Source of the DNA: Pigmentiphaga daeguensis
GTDB taxonomy: Bacteria > Pseudomonadota > Gammaproteobacteria > Burkholderiales > Burkholderiaceae_B
Assembly: GCF_039523035.1 (NCBI RefSeq)
Contig: NZ_BAAAEN010000004.1
Location: 62,001 to 126,000, forward strand
Direction of reading: 5' to 3'
DNA: 64,000 bases
The position numbers were made by a program, and so were the translations under genes. Positions within the stretch are counted from its first letter, which is position 1, and each line of letters begins with the position of its first letter. This document shows, piece by piece, positions 23,592 through 31,321 of the stretch. The notes under the pieces were generated by a model that made no database searches, was not told the DNA's origin, and worked only from the letters and a program-made list of their open reading frames with translations.

Positions 23592-24560
23592 ATGCCACGC
23601 AAAGCCGCCATAGCACTAGCCCTCAGCGCAGCCTTCACGGCCGGTGCTGCCCATGCCCAATCCCCCTACCCTGATCGTCCCGTGAAAATCGTGGTGCCCT
23701 ATCCCGCCGGCGGGTACTACGATCACGTCGCGAGAGTCATCGCGGAAGCGCTTCGGGCGTCGCTCAAACAAGGCTTCATCGTCGAGAACAAAGTCGGGGC
23801 GAACGGCATCATTGGTGCCACCCAAGTGGCCAAAGCTCCGGCCGACGGCTACACACTGCTGCTGGCCGCCGTAGGACCCAATGCCATTTCCCCCGCGTTG
23901 ACGCCCAATCTGACGTACGACCCTATCGCGGACTTCTCGCCGATTTCTCTGCTCGTTTCCGCACCGAACGTACTCGTCGTACCGGCATCTTCGAGCGCGC
24001 GGAATCTTGCAGACCTGGTTGCCGCCTCACGCAAGGCCCCTATGAACTATGCGCATAACGGGGTCGGCAGTTCCGTGCACCTGGGGATGGAGCTATTGAA
24101 GGGAGCAACGGGTATGCAAATGGTGGGGGTGCCCTATCGCGGCAGCGCCCCTGCAGTCGTCGCGGTGATCGGTGGAGAAGTCCAGGCGTCGTTTGGCTCG
24201 GTCCTGGACGTTCTGCCACAGATCCAGGCGGGACGGCTACGCGCGCTGGCGGTCGGCAGCTCCACCAAGATCGCCGCCATCGGCGGCGTTCCGACAGTCG
24301 CGGAACAAGGCATCTCCGGCTTCGAGTCTTCAGCCTGGAGTGGTTTGATGGCTCCCGCGCGCACCCCCAAGCATATCGTCGACACACTCAATCGTGCCGT
24401 CAACAGCGCGCTGAAAGACCCCGCCGTCGTCAAGCAACTATCTCCCGGCGGAGAACTTCAGACTCTGGGAGGCAGCCCGGAGGAGTTCGCCTCTTATCTG
24501 AAGAGCGAACTTGCAAAATGGCAGAAGGTAGTGACGGACAACGACATCAAGACAGACTGA
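23592..24560 (+). CDS. Bug/TctC-family periplasmic solute-binding protein of the aromatic cluster
   Basis: This 322-residue protein has a signal peptide ending A-A-H-A before Q-S-P-Y-P. Bug markers are Y-P-D-R-P-V-K-I-V-V-P-Y-P-A-G-G, I-V-E-N-K-V-G-A-N-G-I-I, D-G-Y-T-L-L-L and G-V-P-Y-R-G-S. AAGGAG precedes the ATG, and a strong promoter lies 28 bases upstream. In terephthalate clusters a Bug protein (TphC) captures the aromatic acid for tripartite uptake; the same role is likely here. No TctAB membrane partners are in the window. The Rieske ferredoxin gene follows after three bases. Confidence 0.93.
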   Translation: MPRKAAIALALSAAFTAGAAHAQSPYPDRPVKIVVPYPAGGYYDHVARVIAEALRASLKQGFIVENKVGANGIIGATQVAKAPADGYTLLLAAVGPNAISPALTPNLTYDPIADFSPISLLVSAPNVLVVPASSSARNLADLVAASRKAPMNYAHNGVGSSVHLGMELLKGATGMQMVGVPYRGSAPAVVAVIGGEVQASFGSVLDVLPQIQAGRLRALAVGSSTKIAAIGGVPTVAEQGISGFESSAWSGLMAPARTPKHIVDTLNRAVNSALKDPAVVKQLSPGGELQTLGGSPEEFASYLKSELAKWQKVVTDNDIKTD

Positions 24561-24563
24561 GCC

Positions 24564-24956
24564 GTGCCGCACGCGACGCCCTGTTCAACCGTTCCGGAAG
24601 ACAGGGACGGTTCGAACGCGAAGCAGATCTACCTCTGCCGCATGTCCGACGTGCGCGAAGGACGCCCCGCATCGGTCGCCGTACCGGGGCTTTCGCGCCT
24701 GGTGATCTTCCAGGTAGGGCACGCGTACTTCGCTGCCCATGATCGTTGCACGCATGGCAACGCATTGCTCAGCGAAGGCGCGCAAATGGGGAGCGTGGTT
24801 TATTGCCCGCTGCATGGAGGAGCGTTCGATATCGCTAGCGGAGCTGCGATATCACCCCCCTGCCGTACTCCACTCTCCCTTCTCCCCATCCGTCTTGAAG
24901 GTGGAGGCATCTGGCTTTGCCGAAATTGGAAACAGCCTTGGGCCTCGGAGCGGTAG
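24564..24956 (+). CDS. Rieske [2Fe-2S] ferredoxin
   Basis: This 130-residue protein has Rieske ligands C-T-H (Cys62, His64) and C-P-L-H (Cys81, His84), with the following G-G-A-F-D-I-A-S-G segment. It has no catalytic domain, so it is an electron carrier, presumably delivering electrons to the Rieske oxygenase encoded on the other strand. The start is GTG at 24564, three bases after the Bug stop. The C-terminus ends with basic and aromatic residues (N-W-K-Q-P-W). A reductase that would reduce it is not encoded nearby. Confidence 0.88.
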   Translation: MPHATPCSTVPEDRDGSNAKQIYLCRMSDVREGRPASVAVPGLSRLVIFQVGHAYFAAHDRCTHGNALLSEGAQMGSVVYCPLHGGAFDIASGAAISPPCRTPLSLLPIRLEGGGIWLCRNWKQPWASER

Positions 24957-25007
24957 AGACGCAACGCCCCGACTCTCACCCTCGATACTGTTGTTCTTCT
25001 CGTACCG

Positions 25008-25957
25008 TCACAACGGTACGGGAAACAACTCCTCCACCGTCATGGGCCGCGCGATCATGTCCTGGCGCAACAGGTAGCGCAGCAGCGTCTCCAGCGCCGG
25101 CCGGTTCGGCTCGACGCCGTAGACCCAGGGATCTCCGCCTGGAAACAGACGCTTCATCTCTTCCACATCCTGCCGCATCCACGGCAGCATGCAGGCCAGC
25201 GTCCCGGTATCTTCCAGCCGCCGCCAGGCCGCGCGCCTGGCCGACTCGAAGGCGTCGAACAGGCTGCGGGCCACGAAGGGATGGCGCTGCAGCACGTCCC
25301 TGCGAATCACTACCAGGTGCATGATGGGGAAAATGCCCGTGCGCGACAGGTATTCGCGCTCCACGGCCCTGAAGTCCGGGAAGAGCCGCTCGACGTTGCC
25401 CCGGTCCAGGGACGCGGGCAGGCGGGAACCGAGGTACGCGTCGATGGCCCCCTCGTCCAGCAAATCGCTCAGCGACCGTCCGTCGTCGTTCCGGACGATG
25501 TCGACCGGCTTGAGCAGGGGCGGCGCCTGCGGATCGCCGTGGCTGCCGGTGCCGTTCACCGCCCCCTGCACCCACTGGACGTTCGAAAAATCGACGCCGT
25601 ATTCCTCTTGCAGCACGCCGCGGATGTAGACCGCCGCGGTCATCGTGTAAAGCGGCACGCCTATCCGCTTCCCGGCCAGATCGCGCGGGCTCGCGATGCC
25701 CGCGCCGCGGTTCACGCACACGTAGCCATGGCGGAACATGCGCGACGGGAAACCGGTATGCCGACGAACCGGTCGTCGCCGCGCGCCAGGCCGCAGGCGT
25801 ATTCGGACAGCGACATTTCCCCCGCATCGAACTCCAGGTTGGCCATGCGATCGAAGATCGAGCGGGGGTCCAGGTCATGGACATACTGCAGGTCGACACC
25901 CGGCACGTCGACTTCCCCCAGGACCAGGGGCAGCGTCCGGTCGTATAGCGTGCAGGC
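25008..25957 (-). pseudogene. 4,5-dihydroxyphthalate decarboxylase-like gene, truncated and frameshifted
   Basis: The frame begins at C-T-L-Y-D-R-T-L-P immediately after the integrase stop, so roughly the first eight residues are lost. It runs through F-D-A-G-E-M-S-L-S-E-Y and V-G-I-P-V, where one base is missing near 25757: adding a T would restore F-P-S-R and continue into M-F-R-H-G-Y. The rest (from about 25739 down) is open to the end, with I-G-V-P-L-Y-T-M-T-A-A-V-Y-I-R-G. The pattern matches the periplasmic-binding-protein-like decarboxylases (Pht5/OphC) that convert 4,5-dihydroxyphthalate to protocatechuate. Truncation plus frameshift make it inactive as read. Confidence 0.8.
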
Positions 25958-26278
25958 TCAATGCGCCCACCATTCCCGGGCGGCCTGCTCAAACGTCAGG
26001 GCCTCGGGCGCGCTGGCCTGCTGCTTGCGCGCCGCCACTGGATCAGCTCCCGAAGCCAGGATCTTCCGCCCTTTTTGGTGCCGCTCGCGGGCCTGAGCCA
26101 AAGAAACGTCGGGATAGACGCCCAGCGCCAGCACCTTTTCCTTGCCCTGGTAACGGTATTTCCAGCGCCAGTACTTGCCTACCTGGTTGACCAGCAAGTA
26201 CAGCCCTCCTCCGTCCGCCATCTTCCGGGGCTTGTCCTGGGGCTTCGCCTGTCGCACGGCGGTATCTGTGAGCGGCAT
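25958..26278 (-). pseudogene. P4-type tyrosine integrase remnant (arm-binding domain only)
   Basis: The 106-codon open frame starts M-P-L-T-D-T-A-V-R-Q-A-K and has G-G-G-L-Y-L-L-V, W-R-W-K-Y-R-Y and L-G-V-Y-P-D-V-S-L-A-Q-A-R, which is the N-terminal arm-DNA-binding domain (DUF4102) of P4-like integrases. The core-binding and catalytic domains (R-H-R-Y) are absent: the frame ends after E-W-W-A-H. Full integrases have about 400 residues. Its position 180 bases from the 3' end of a tRNA-Ser gene, pointing away from it, is the classic layout of an integrative island whose cargo lies to the left. It can no longer recombine. Confidence 0.85.
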
Positions 26279-26280
26279 TG

Positions 26281-26340
26281 GGGGTATCTGTGAAGACGGG
26301 GTATCTTGATGATACCCCCAGAAATACCCCCAAATACCCC
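26281..26340. repeat. Array of GGGGTA/TACCCC boxes beside the integrase remnant
   Basis: Two boxes GGGGTATC (26281-26288, 26298-26305) face three TACCCC(C) boxes (26313, 26325, 26335). The part 26313-26333 copies the left repeat at 15430-15450 with two differences. Such arrays upstream of P4-type integrase genes fit arm-type integrase sites. Confidence 0.55.
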
Positions 26341-26377
26341 GGCTGTAGGCGAACTCTGGCGAACCGTTCCGGGCAAG

Positions 26378-26410
26378 AAAAAACCCGCATCGCCTTAGCT
26401 GATGCGGGTT
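26378..26410 (-). terminator. Rho-independent terminator of tRNA-Ser
   Basis: On the minus strand the stem AACCCGCATC / GATGCGGGTT runs into a T-run (A residues 26378-26383 on the plus strand), 45 bases after the tRNA 3' end. Confidence 0.8.
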
Positions 26411-26454
26411 TCTGGACTTCTACGAACTTTGGCGAATCACCAAAAATCGATAAC

Positions 26455-26546
26455 TGGCGGAAGCGGTGGGATTCGAACCCACGATGCAGTTTTAGCCGCA
26501 TACTCCCTTAGCAGGGGAGCCCCTTCGGCCACTCGGGCACGCTTCC
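26455..26546 (-). tRNA. tRNA-Ser (anticodon GCU)
   Basis: Read on the minus strand, the 5' GGAAGCG pairs with CGCTTCC near the 3' end. The D-arm TGCCCGAGTGGCC, anticodon loop CTGCTAA (GCT, reading AGC/AGU), a long variable arm typical of serine tRNAs and the T-arm GGGTTCGAATCCC are all present. The 3' CCA is encoded. The 3' side is a known type of insertion target for P4-like integrases, and an integrase remnant lies just beyond it. Confidence 0.97.
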
Positions 26547-26648
26547 GAAAGAGCCGGCAGTGTACCACGGTCCGAGGGGGGATCCAGCCGCTGGCGGCCG
26601 AAAAATTTGCAGTTTCCCCTCGCGGCCGGGTGCCCCGCGGCCCCGCTT

Positions 26649-27908
26649 TTACTGCGCGGCGCCCTGGTCCAGGCCGAACGCCTTGTGCAGCGCGCGCACG
26701 GCCAGTTCCATGTACTTGTCCTCGATGACCACCGAGGTCTTGATCTCGCTGGTGCTGATCATCTGGATGTTGATGCCCTCTTCCGACAGGGTCCGGAACA
26801 TCAGGCTGGCGATGCCGGCGTGCGAACGCATGCCGATGCCGACGATGGAAACCTTGCAGACCTTGTCGTCGGACACGACTTCGCGCGCGCCGATGGCCTG
26901 GACCACCTTGCCGTTCAAGACGTCCAGCGCCTTCTTGAACTCGCCGCGGTTGACGGTGAAGGAGAAGTCGGTGGTGCCGGCGACGGACTGGTTCTGGACG
27001 ATCATGTCGACGTCGATGTTGGCGTCGGCGATCGGGCCCAGGATGGAGAAGGCGATGCCGGGCTTGTCCGGCACGGCCACGACCGTGATCTTGGCTTCGT
27101 CCCGGCTGAATGCGATGCCGGATACAACGGCGGCTTCCATTTTCTCGTCTTCCTCAAAAGTAATCAGGGTGCCCGACTTCATTTCTTCGTCGAGCGAAAT
27201 CATCGGATCGGTCAGCGACGACAGCACGCGGGTGGGCACGCGGTACTTGCCCGCGAACTCGACCGAGCGGATCTGCAGGACCTTGGAGCCCAGCGAGGCC
27301 ATCTCCAGCATTTCCTCGAACGACACGACGTTCAGGCGCCGGGCCTCGGGCACGACGCGCGGGTCGGTGGTGTAGACGCCGTCGACGTCGGTGTAGATCA
27401 GGCATTCCGCGGCCTGGAGCGCGGCCGCGACGGCCACGGCCGACGTGTCCGAGCCGCCCCGGCCCAGGGTGGTGATGTTGCCGGCGTCGTCCACGCCCTG
27501 GAAACCGGTGACGATGACCACGCGGCCGGCATCGAGGTCGGCGCGGATGCGGGCATCGTCGATCGACGAGATGCGCGCCTTGGTATAGGCCGAGTCGGTG
27601 CGCACGGGCACCTGCCAGCCGGCGTAGCTGCGGGCGTCCACGCCCTGCGCCTTCAGCGCCATGGCCAGGAGACCCACGCTGACCTGCTCGCCGGTCGAGG
27701 CGATCATGTCGAGCTCGCGCGGATCGGGCTGTTCCTGGATTTCCTTGGCCAGGCCGATGAGCCGGTTGGTCTCGCCCGACATGGCCGAGGGGACCACCAC
27801 GATCTGGTGCCCGGCCGCGTGCCATTTGGCCACGCGCCGAGCCACGTTCTTGATGCGCTCGACCGAGCCCATCGACGTACCGCCATACTTGTGAACGATT
27901 AGTGCCAT
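26649..27908 (-). CDS. lysC: Aspartate kinase
   Basis: This 419-residue enzyme phosphorylates aspartate as the first step toward lysine, threonine, methionine and diaminopimelate. It has the kinase motif H-K-Y-G-G-T-S-M-G-S, then G-R-G-G-S-D-T-S-A-V and Y-T-D-V-D-G-V-Y-T-T-D-P, and two C-terminal ACT domains (about 260-410) with M-I-V-Q-N and G-I-N-I-Q-M-I-S-T-S-E-I. The ACT pair implies allosteric feedback, as in other single-domain kinases of this type. The start at 27908 (M-A-L-I-V-H-K) was chosen over an upstream frame with no homology. It is downstream of tilS and accA on the same strand. Confidence 0.97.
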   Translation of the reverse strand: MALIVHKYGGTSMGSVERIKNVARRVAKWHAAGHQIVVVPSAMSGETNRLIGLAKEIQEQPDPRELDMIASTGEQVSVGLLAMALKAQGVDARSYAGWQVPVRTDSAYTKARISSIDDARIRADLDAGRVVIVTGFQGVDDAGNITTLGRGGSDTSAVAVAAALQAAECLIYTDVDGVYTTDPRVVPEARRLNVVSFEEMLEMASLGSKVLQIRSVEFAGKYRVPTRVLSSLTDPMISLDEEMKSGTLITFEEDEKMEAAVVSGIAFSRDEAKITVVAVPDKPGIAFSILGPIADANIDVDMIVQNQSVAGTTDFSFTVNRGEFKKALDVLNGKVVQAIGAREVVSDDKVCKVSIVGIGMRSHAGIASLMFRTLSEEGINIQMISTSEIKTSVVIEDKYMELAVRALHKAFGLDQGAAQ

Positions 27909-28079
27909 TGTCTTGTGTCGCTTAACGCATGCTTGTGCCTGGGCTGCCGCGGAATGGCCTGCCAAGCCGGTTTGGCCAGGAAAAAGGCTAACCATAAATG
28001 GTAGCCCAGCTGCGCCAATTCCGCAAAACGGCGGGATGTTGCCACCCCGTCCCCCGGGGCGCGCGGACCTCGGCCGCCG

Positions 28080-29516
28080 TCAGGACGTCACGGTGGCGCC
28101 GGGATGGTCGGGCACCCATTCCAGGCGGATGCCCGGCGAAGCCTGCGGCAGCCGCGCGTCGGCGCCCAGCCCCGCGGCGTAGGCCATGATCTCGCCGCGG
28201 TACAAGAGCGGCAGTCGCTCGCGTTCCCAGGTGGGAATGCCCCGCTCCTGGTAGAGATTCTTCAGGCTACGGCTGGGGCTTTGCGCCGTCACCTTCAGCC
28301 GTTCGCGGCCCCGGCGCCAGCGCATGGTCAAGGCCGTGTTGCGCAGCCAGTCCGGGGCGATGCCCGACTCCTCGACCGCGAACACCAGCGTGCCGCCCAT
28401 GGCCTCGAGCCGGATGGCGGGTTCGCCGGCCCATCTGAATTCCACACTGGCCGCCTGTACCGCCAGCGGCGCGCGCTCCCTGCTCTCCACGATGACATAA
28501 TCCCGATAACGGCGCACCTGCCTGTCGCCATGGCGCAGCAACAACTGCCTGTCGTGCGCCGCGTCCTGCAATTGCCTGGCCATTTCCCGCAAGCGGGCTT
28601 CCGGCGGCGCGGCCACATCGTGGCCGGCCAGCCAGAGCCGCAGCACCATCGCCCTGCGCGCGGGCCCCAGCCGGTTCAGTCCCGACAGGCGCAGCGCGCT
28701 GCCGTAGGGAGGACGCTGTTCCTGGATCGCGTCCAGGTCGGACTGCGCCACTTCCCTCAGCAAGGCCGCCGTCTCGGCGGACCGGCGCGCGTGGCGGTCC
28801 AGGGTATTGCGATACCCCGGCCAGTGGCGCTCGATGGCGGGCAGGATTTCCGCGCGCAGGATGCCCCGGGCGTAGCGGGCATCGAGGTTGCTGGGGTCCC
28901 GGACAGCCTCGAAACCGGTGCGCGCCGAATAGGCGTGCATGAACGCAAGTATCCGACTTCTGGGCACCGCAAGCCAGGGACGAAGGTAACGAATCCCATC
29001 CTTGCGGGTTTCCCCCGCCATCGCTCCCATGCCGTCGGTGCCCGCGCCCCGCAGCAGGCGCAGCAGCACGGTCTCGGCCTGGTCGTCCAGGTGATGGGCA
29101 AGCAGGATGGTGTCGATGCCGGTTTCGGCCGCCATGGCGGCCAGGGCGCGGTAGCGGGCCTCGCGCGCCGCGGCCTCGGTGCCGGCGGGATCGGCGGGAT
29201 CCACCCGCACCCGGCGCACGTCCAGCGGCAGGCCCAGGCGAGCCGCCAGATCGGCCGCCAGTCCGGCCCAGGCATCCGCGTCGGGATGCAGGCCGTGGTG
29301 GACGTGGAACAGCCGCATTGCCAGGCCCCGCCGCGCGGCCCATTCGGCGGCCTTCACGGCCAGCGCGGCCGAATCGGGGCCGGCGCTCAAGGCTACGGCG
29401 AACCGCCCTTCCAACGGCGGCATGGCATCCAGCGCCCGGCCCAGCAGCTCGGACGCATGCAGGGCCGCTACGTCCGCGCCGGCGTCAGGACTGGACGGTT
29501 TCCTTGAAGCGGCCAT
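28080..29516 (-). CDS. tilS: tRNA(Ile)-lysidine synthase
   Basis: This 478-residue enzyme attaches lysine to C34 of the CAU-anticodon isoleucine tRNA so that it reads AUA. It has the PP-loop (S-A-G-P-D-S-A-A-L, residues 44-52, where the family usually has S-G-G-x-D-S) and H-H-L-D-D-Q-A-E-T. The second domain has R-P-W-L-A-V-P-R-S-R-I, and the C-terminal TilS domain ends with W-E-R-E-R-L-P-L-L-Y-R-G. The Gly-to-Ala change in the PP-loop is conservative. It overlaps the accA 3' end by 32 bases. Confidence 0.95.
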   Translation of the reverse strand: MAASRKPSSPDAGADVAALHASELLGRALDAMPPLEGRFAVALSAGPDSAALAVKAAEWAARRGLAMRLFHVHHGLHPDADAWAGLAADLAARLGLPLDVRRVRVDPADPAGTEAAAREARYRALAAMAAETGIDTILLAHHLDDQAETVLLRLLRGAGTDGMGAMAGETRKDGIRYLRPWLAVPRSRILAFMHAYSARTGFEAVRDPSNLDARYARGILRAEILPAIERHWPGYRNTLDRHARRSAETAALLREVAQSDLDAIQEQRPPYGSALRLSGLNRLGPARRAMVLRLWLAGHDVAAPPEARLREMARQLQDAAHDRQLLLRHGDRQVRRYRDYVIVESRERAPLAVQAASVEFRWAGEPAIRLEAMGGTLVFAVEESGIAPDWLRNTALTMRWRRGRERLKVTAQSPSRSLKNLYQERGIPTWERERLPLLYRGEIMAYAAGLGADARLPQASPGIRLEWVPDHPGATVTS

Positions 29517-30453
29517 AGGCCATGACCCGCTCGAGACGCGTGGTGACCAGGTCGCCGGCCTTGACGCCCTGGAACTGGCGCAGCGCGTCGGACAGGGCGC
29601 GCCGCAGCAGTTGGGCCATGTGCTTGGGATCGCGATGGGCGCCGCCGACGGGTTCGCTGACGATCTTGTCGACCAGGCCCAGCGCCTTCAGGCGATGCGC
29701 CGTGATGCCCAGCACTTCGGCGGCTTCGGAGGCCTTCTCCTGGCTGCGCCACAGGATGGACGCGCAGCCTTCGGGCGAGATGACCGAGTAGGTGGCGTAT
29801 TGCAGCATCAGCACGCAATCGGCCACCGCGATGGCCAGCGCCCCGCCGGAACCGCCTTCGCCGATGATGGTCGTGATGATGGGAACCTGCAGTTCGGCCA
29901 TCGCATACAGGTTGTGGCCGATGGCCTCGGACTGTCCGCGGGCCTCGGCGTCGATGCCGGGATAGGCCCCCGGGGTGTCGACGAAGGTGAAGACCGGCAG
30001 GCCGAACTTCTCGGCCAGGCGCATCAGCCTCAGGGCCTTGCGATAGCCCTCGGGCCGCGGCATGCCGAAGTTGCGTGCCGCGCGCTCCTTCGTGTCCCGC
30101 CCCTTCTGGTGGCCGATGACCATGCACGGCATGCCGTTGAACCGCGCCATGCCGCCCACGATGGAACGGTCGTCGGCGAACATGCGGTCGCCATGCAATT
30201 CATGGAAATCGGTGAAGATGTCCCGCACGTAGTCCAGCGTGTAGGGGCGCTGCGGATGACGCGCCACCAGGGCGGTCTGCCACGGCGTCAGCTTGGAATA
30301 GATATCCTTGGCCAGCGCCTGGCTTTTCTGCTGCAGCCGGCTGATCTCCTCGGAGATATCGACGGCGGAATCGGCCTGCACGAAGCGCAGTTCCTCGATC
30401 TTGCCCTCGAGCTCGGCCAGCGGTTGTTCGAATTCAAGAAATGCGTTGCGCAT
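29485..30453 (-). CDS. accA: Acetyl-CoA carboxylase carboxyltransferase, alpha subunit
   Basis: This 322-residue protein is the alpha half of the carboxyltransferase that makes malonyl-CoA for fatty acid synthesis. It starts M-R-N-A-F-L-E-F-E-Q-P-L with a GGGAGG site upstream. Family features are L-T-P-W-Q-T-A-L-V-A-R-H-P, T-F-V-D-T-P-G-A-Y-P-G and G-E-G-G-S-G-G-A-L-A-I, with S-P-E-G-C-A-S-I-L-W later. A full-length protein of the usual size. It is the first of accA-tilS-lysC on the minus strand; the partner accD is outside the window. Confidence 0.97.
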   Translation of the reverse strand: MRNAFLEFEQPLAELEGKIEELRFVQADSAVDISEEISRLQQKSQALAKDIYSKLTPWQTALVARHPQRPYTLDYVRDIFTDFHELHGDRMFADDRSIVGGMARFNGMPCMVIGHQKGRDTKERAARNFGMPRPEGYRKALRLMRLAEKFGLPVFTFVDTPGAYPGIDAEARGQSEAIGHNLYAMAELQVPIITTIIGEGGSGGALAIAVADCVLMLQYATYSVISPEGCASILWRSQEKASEAAEVLGITAHRLKALGLVDKIVSEPVGGAHRDPKHMAQLLRRALSDALRQFQGVKAGDLVTTRLERVMAYGRFKETVQS

Positions 30454-30547
30454 CAGGCCCTCCCAAGGGGCAGCGGACGCCCAGGCGTCCAACTTCGTTC
30501 ATCACCAACTCAATCACTCCAACCCCCCCACCCACCCGGTGTGCAGA

Positions 30548-30625
30548 CCCAGGATGCGGTGGATCCGGCTCCGCCGGTCCACCCGCATCGCCCCCCGGGG
30601 GGCGCGCGTCAGCGCGTAGGGGGGG
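30548..30625. repeat. Dispersed GC-rich repeat, family A (copy 1, inverted)
   Basis: The reverse complement matches the copies at 32710-32792 and 39339-39421: CCCCCTACGCGC, a CCCCC/GGGGG hairpin, GGACCGGC and GCCGGATCC. It directly abuts the stop codon of the DNA glycosylase gene. Confidence 0.7.
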
Positions 30626-31321
30626 CTATAAACTTTTCCACAAATACCACGTCGCCACCGTGCACCACGGCTTCCAGGCCTGGGCCACTTCCCTGGCCTC
30701 GAAGCGCGACACGGGCTCGCCGCTGAAATAGTGCAGCGAAATGGCGCGCAGCAGCCCCGGGTCGTCCAGCGGCAGAATATCCGGCCGCCGCAGATTAAAA
30801 ATCAGGAACATGTCCGCTGTCCAGCGACCGATGCCACGAATCGCGGTCAATTCGGCGATCACGGCCTCGTCGTCCATCTCCGTCCACTGGTCGGGATGCA
30901 CCAGGCGCTGCTGGAAATGGGCGGCCAGGTCCAGCAGGTATTCGGCCTTGCGCTGCGACAGGCCGGCCTCGCGCAGGCCGGCCAGGCCCAGCTTGCCGAC
31001 CACCCCGGCGGTGACGCGGCGGCCGCAGGCGGCCAGGCAGCGCTCCCAGGCGGCATCGGCGGCCTTGGTCGAGATCTGCTGGCCGATGATGGCGCGCGCC
31101 AGCGTCACGAAAGGCTCGCCCTGCGTCGCGAGGTGGACCTCGGGATGCAGGGGGATCAGTTTCTTGAGGATACGGTCGCGCTTGAGCAGGTGCGCGACCG
31201 CGGCGTCCCAGTACGGGGGCTTGTCGGTGCCGGCGAAAGAGACGGCGGGCACGGACCCTCCCGGCTCGGCCGTGGCATGGAGCTTCATGTTCAACATCTG
31301 GTGTTCAGCGATTCGCGGCAC
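30626..31321 (-). CDS. DNA-3-methyladenine glycosylase II-like (HhH-GPD) protein
   Basis: This protein of up to 231 residues has the HhH-GPD fold: I-I-G-Q-Q-I-S-T-K-A-A, then hairpin I-R-G-I-G-R-W-T-A-D-M-F and catalytic Asp region P-L-D-D-P-G-L. There is no iron-sulfur cluster Cys set, as in AlkA-type enzymes. It removes alkylated bases from DNA. The frame opens with GTG right after the cysS stop; ATG codons at 31297 and 31288 are equally possible starts because no ribosome site separates them. The gene is downstream of cysS on the same strand and probably read through from it. Confidence 0.88.
   Translation of the reverse strand: MPRIAEHQMLNMKLHATAEPGGSVPAVSFAGTDKPPYWDAAVAHLLKRDRILKKLIPLHPEVHLATQGEPFVTLARAIIGQQISTKAADAAWERCLAACGRRVTAGVVGKLGLAGLREAGLSQRKAEYLLDLAAHFQQRLVHPDQWTEMDDEAVIAELTAIRGIGRWTADMFLIFNLRRPDILPLDDPGLLRAISLHYFSGEPVSRFEAREVAQAWKPWCTVATWYLWKSL

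Noticed and set aside
25001..25020. Eight-base hairpin between the ferredoxin gene and the decarboxylase pseudogene as a terminator
   Set aside because: It overlaps the pseudogene end and has no T-run on either strand, so it is not convincing as a terminator.
26607..27902. 431-codon plus-strand frame opposite lysC
   Set aside because: It is a His/Asp/Val-rich mirror of aspartate kinase.
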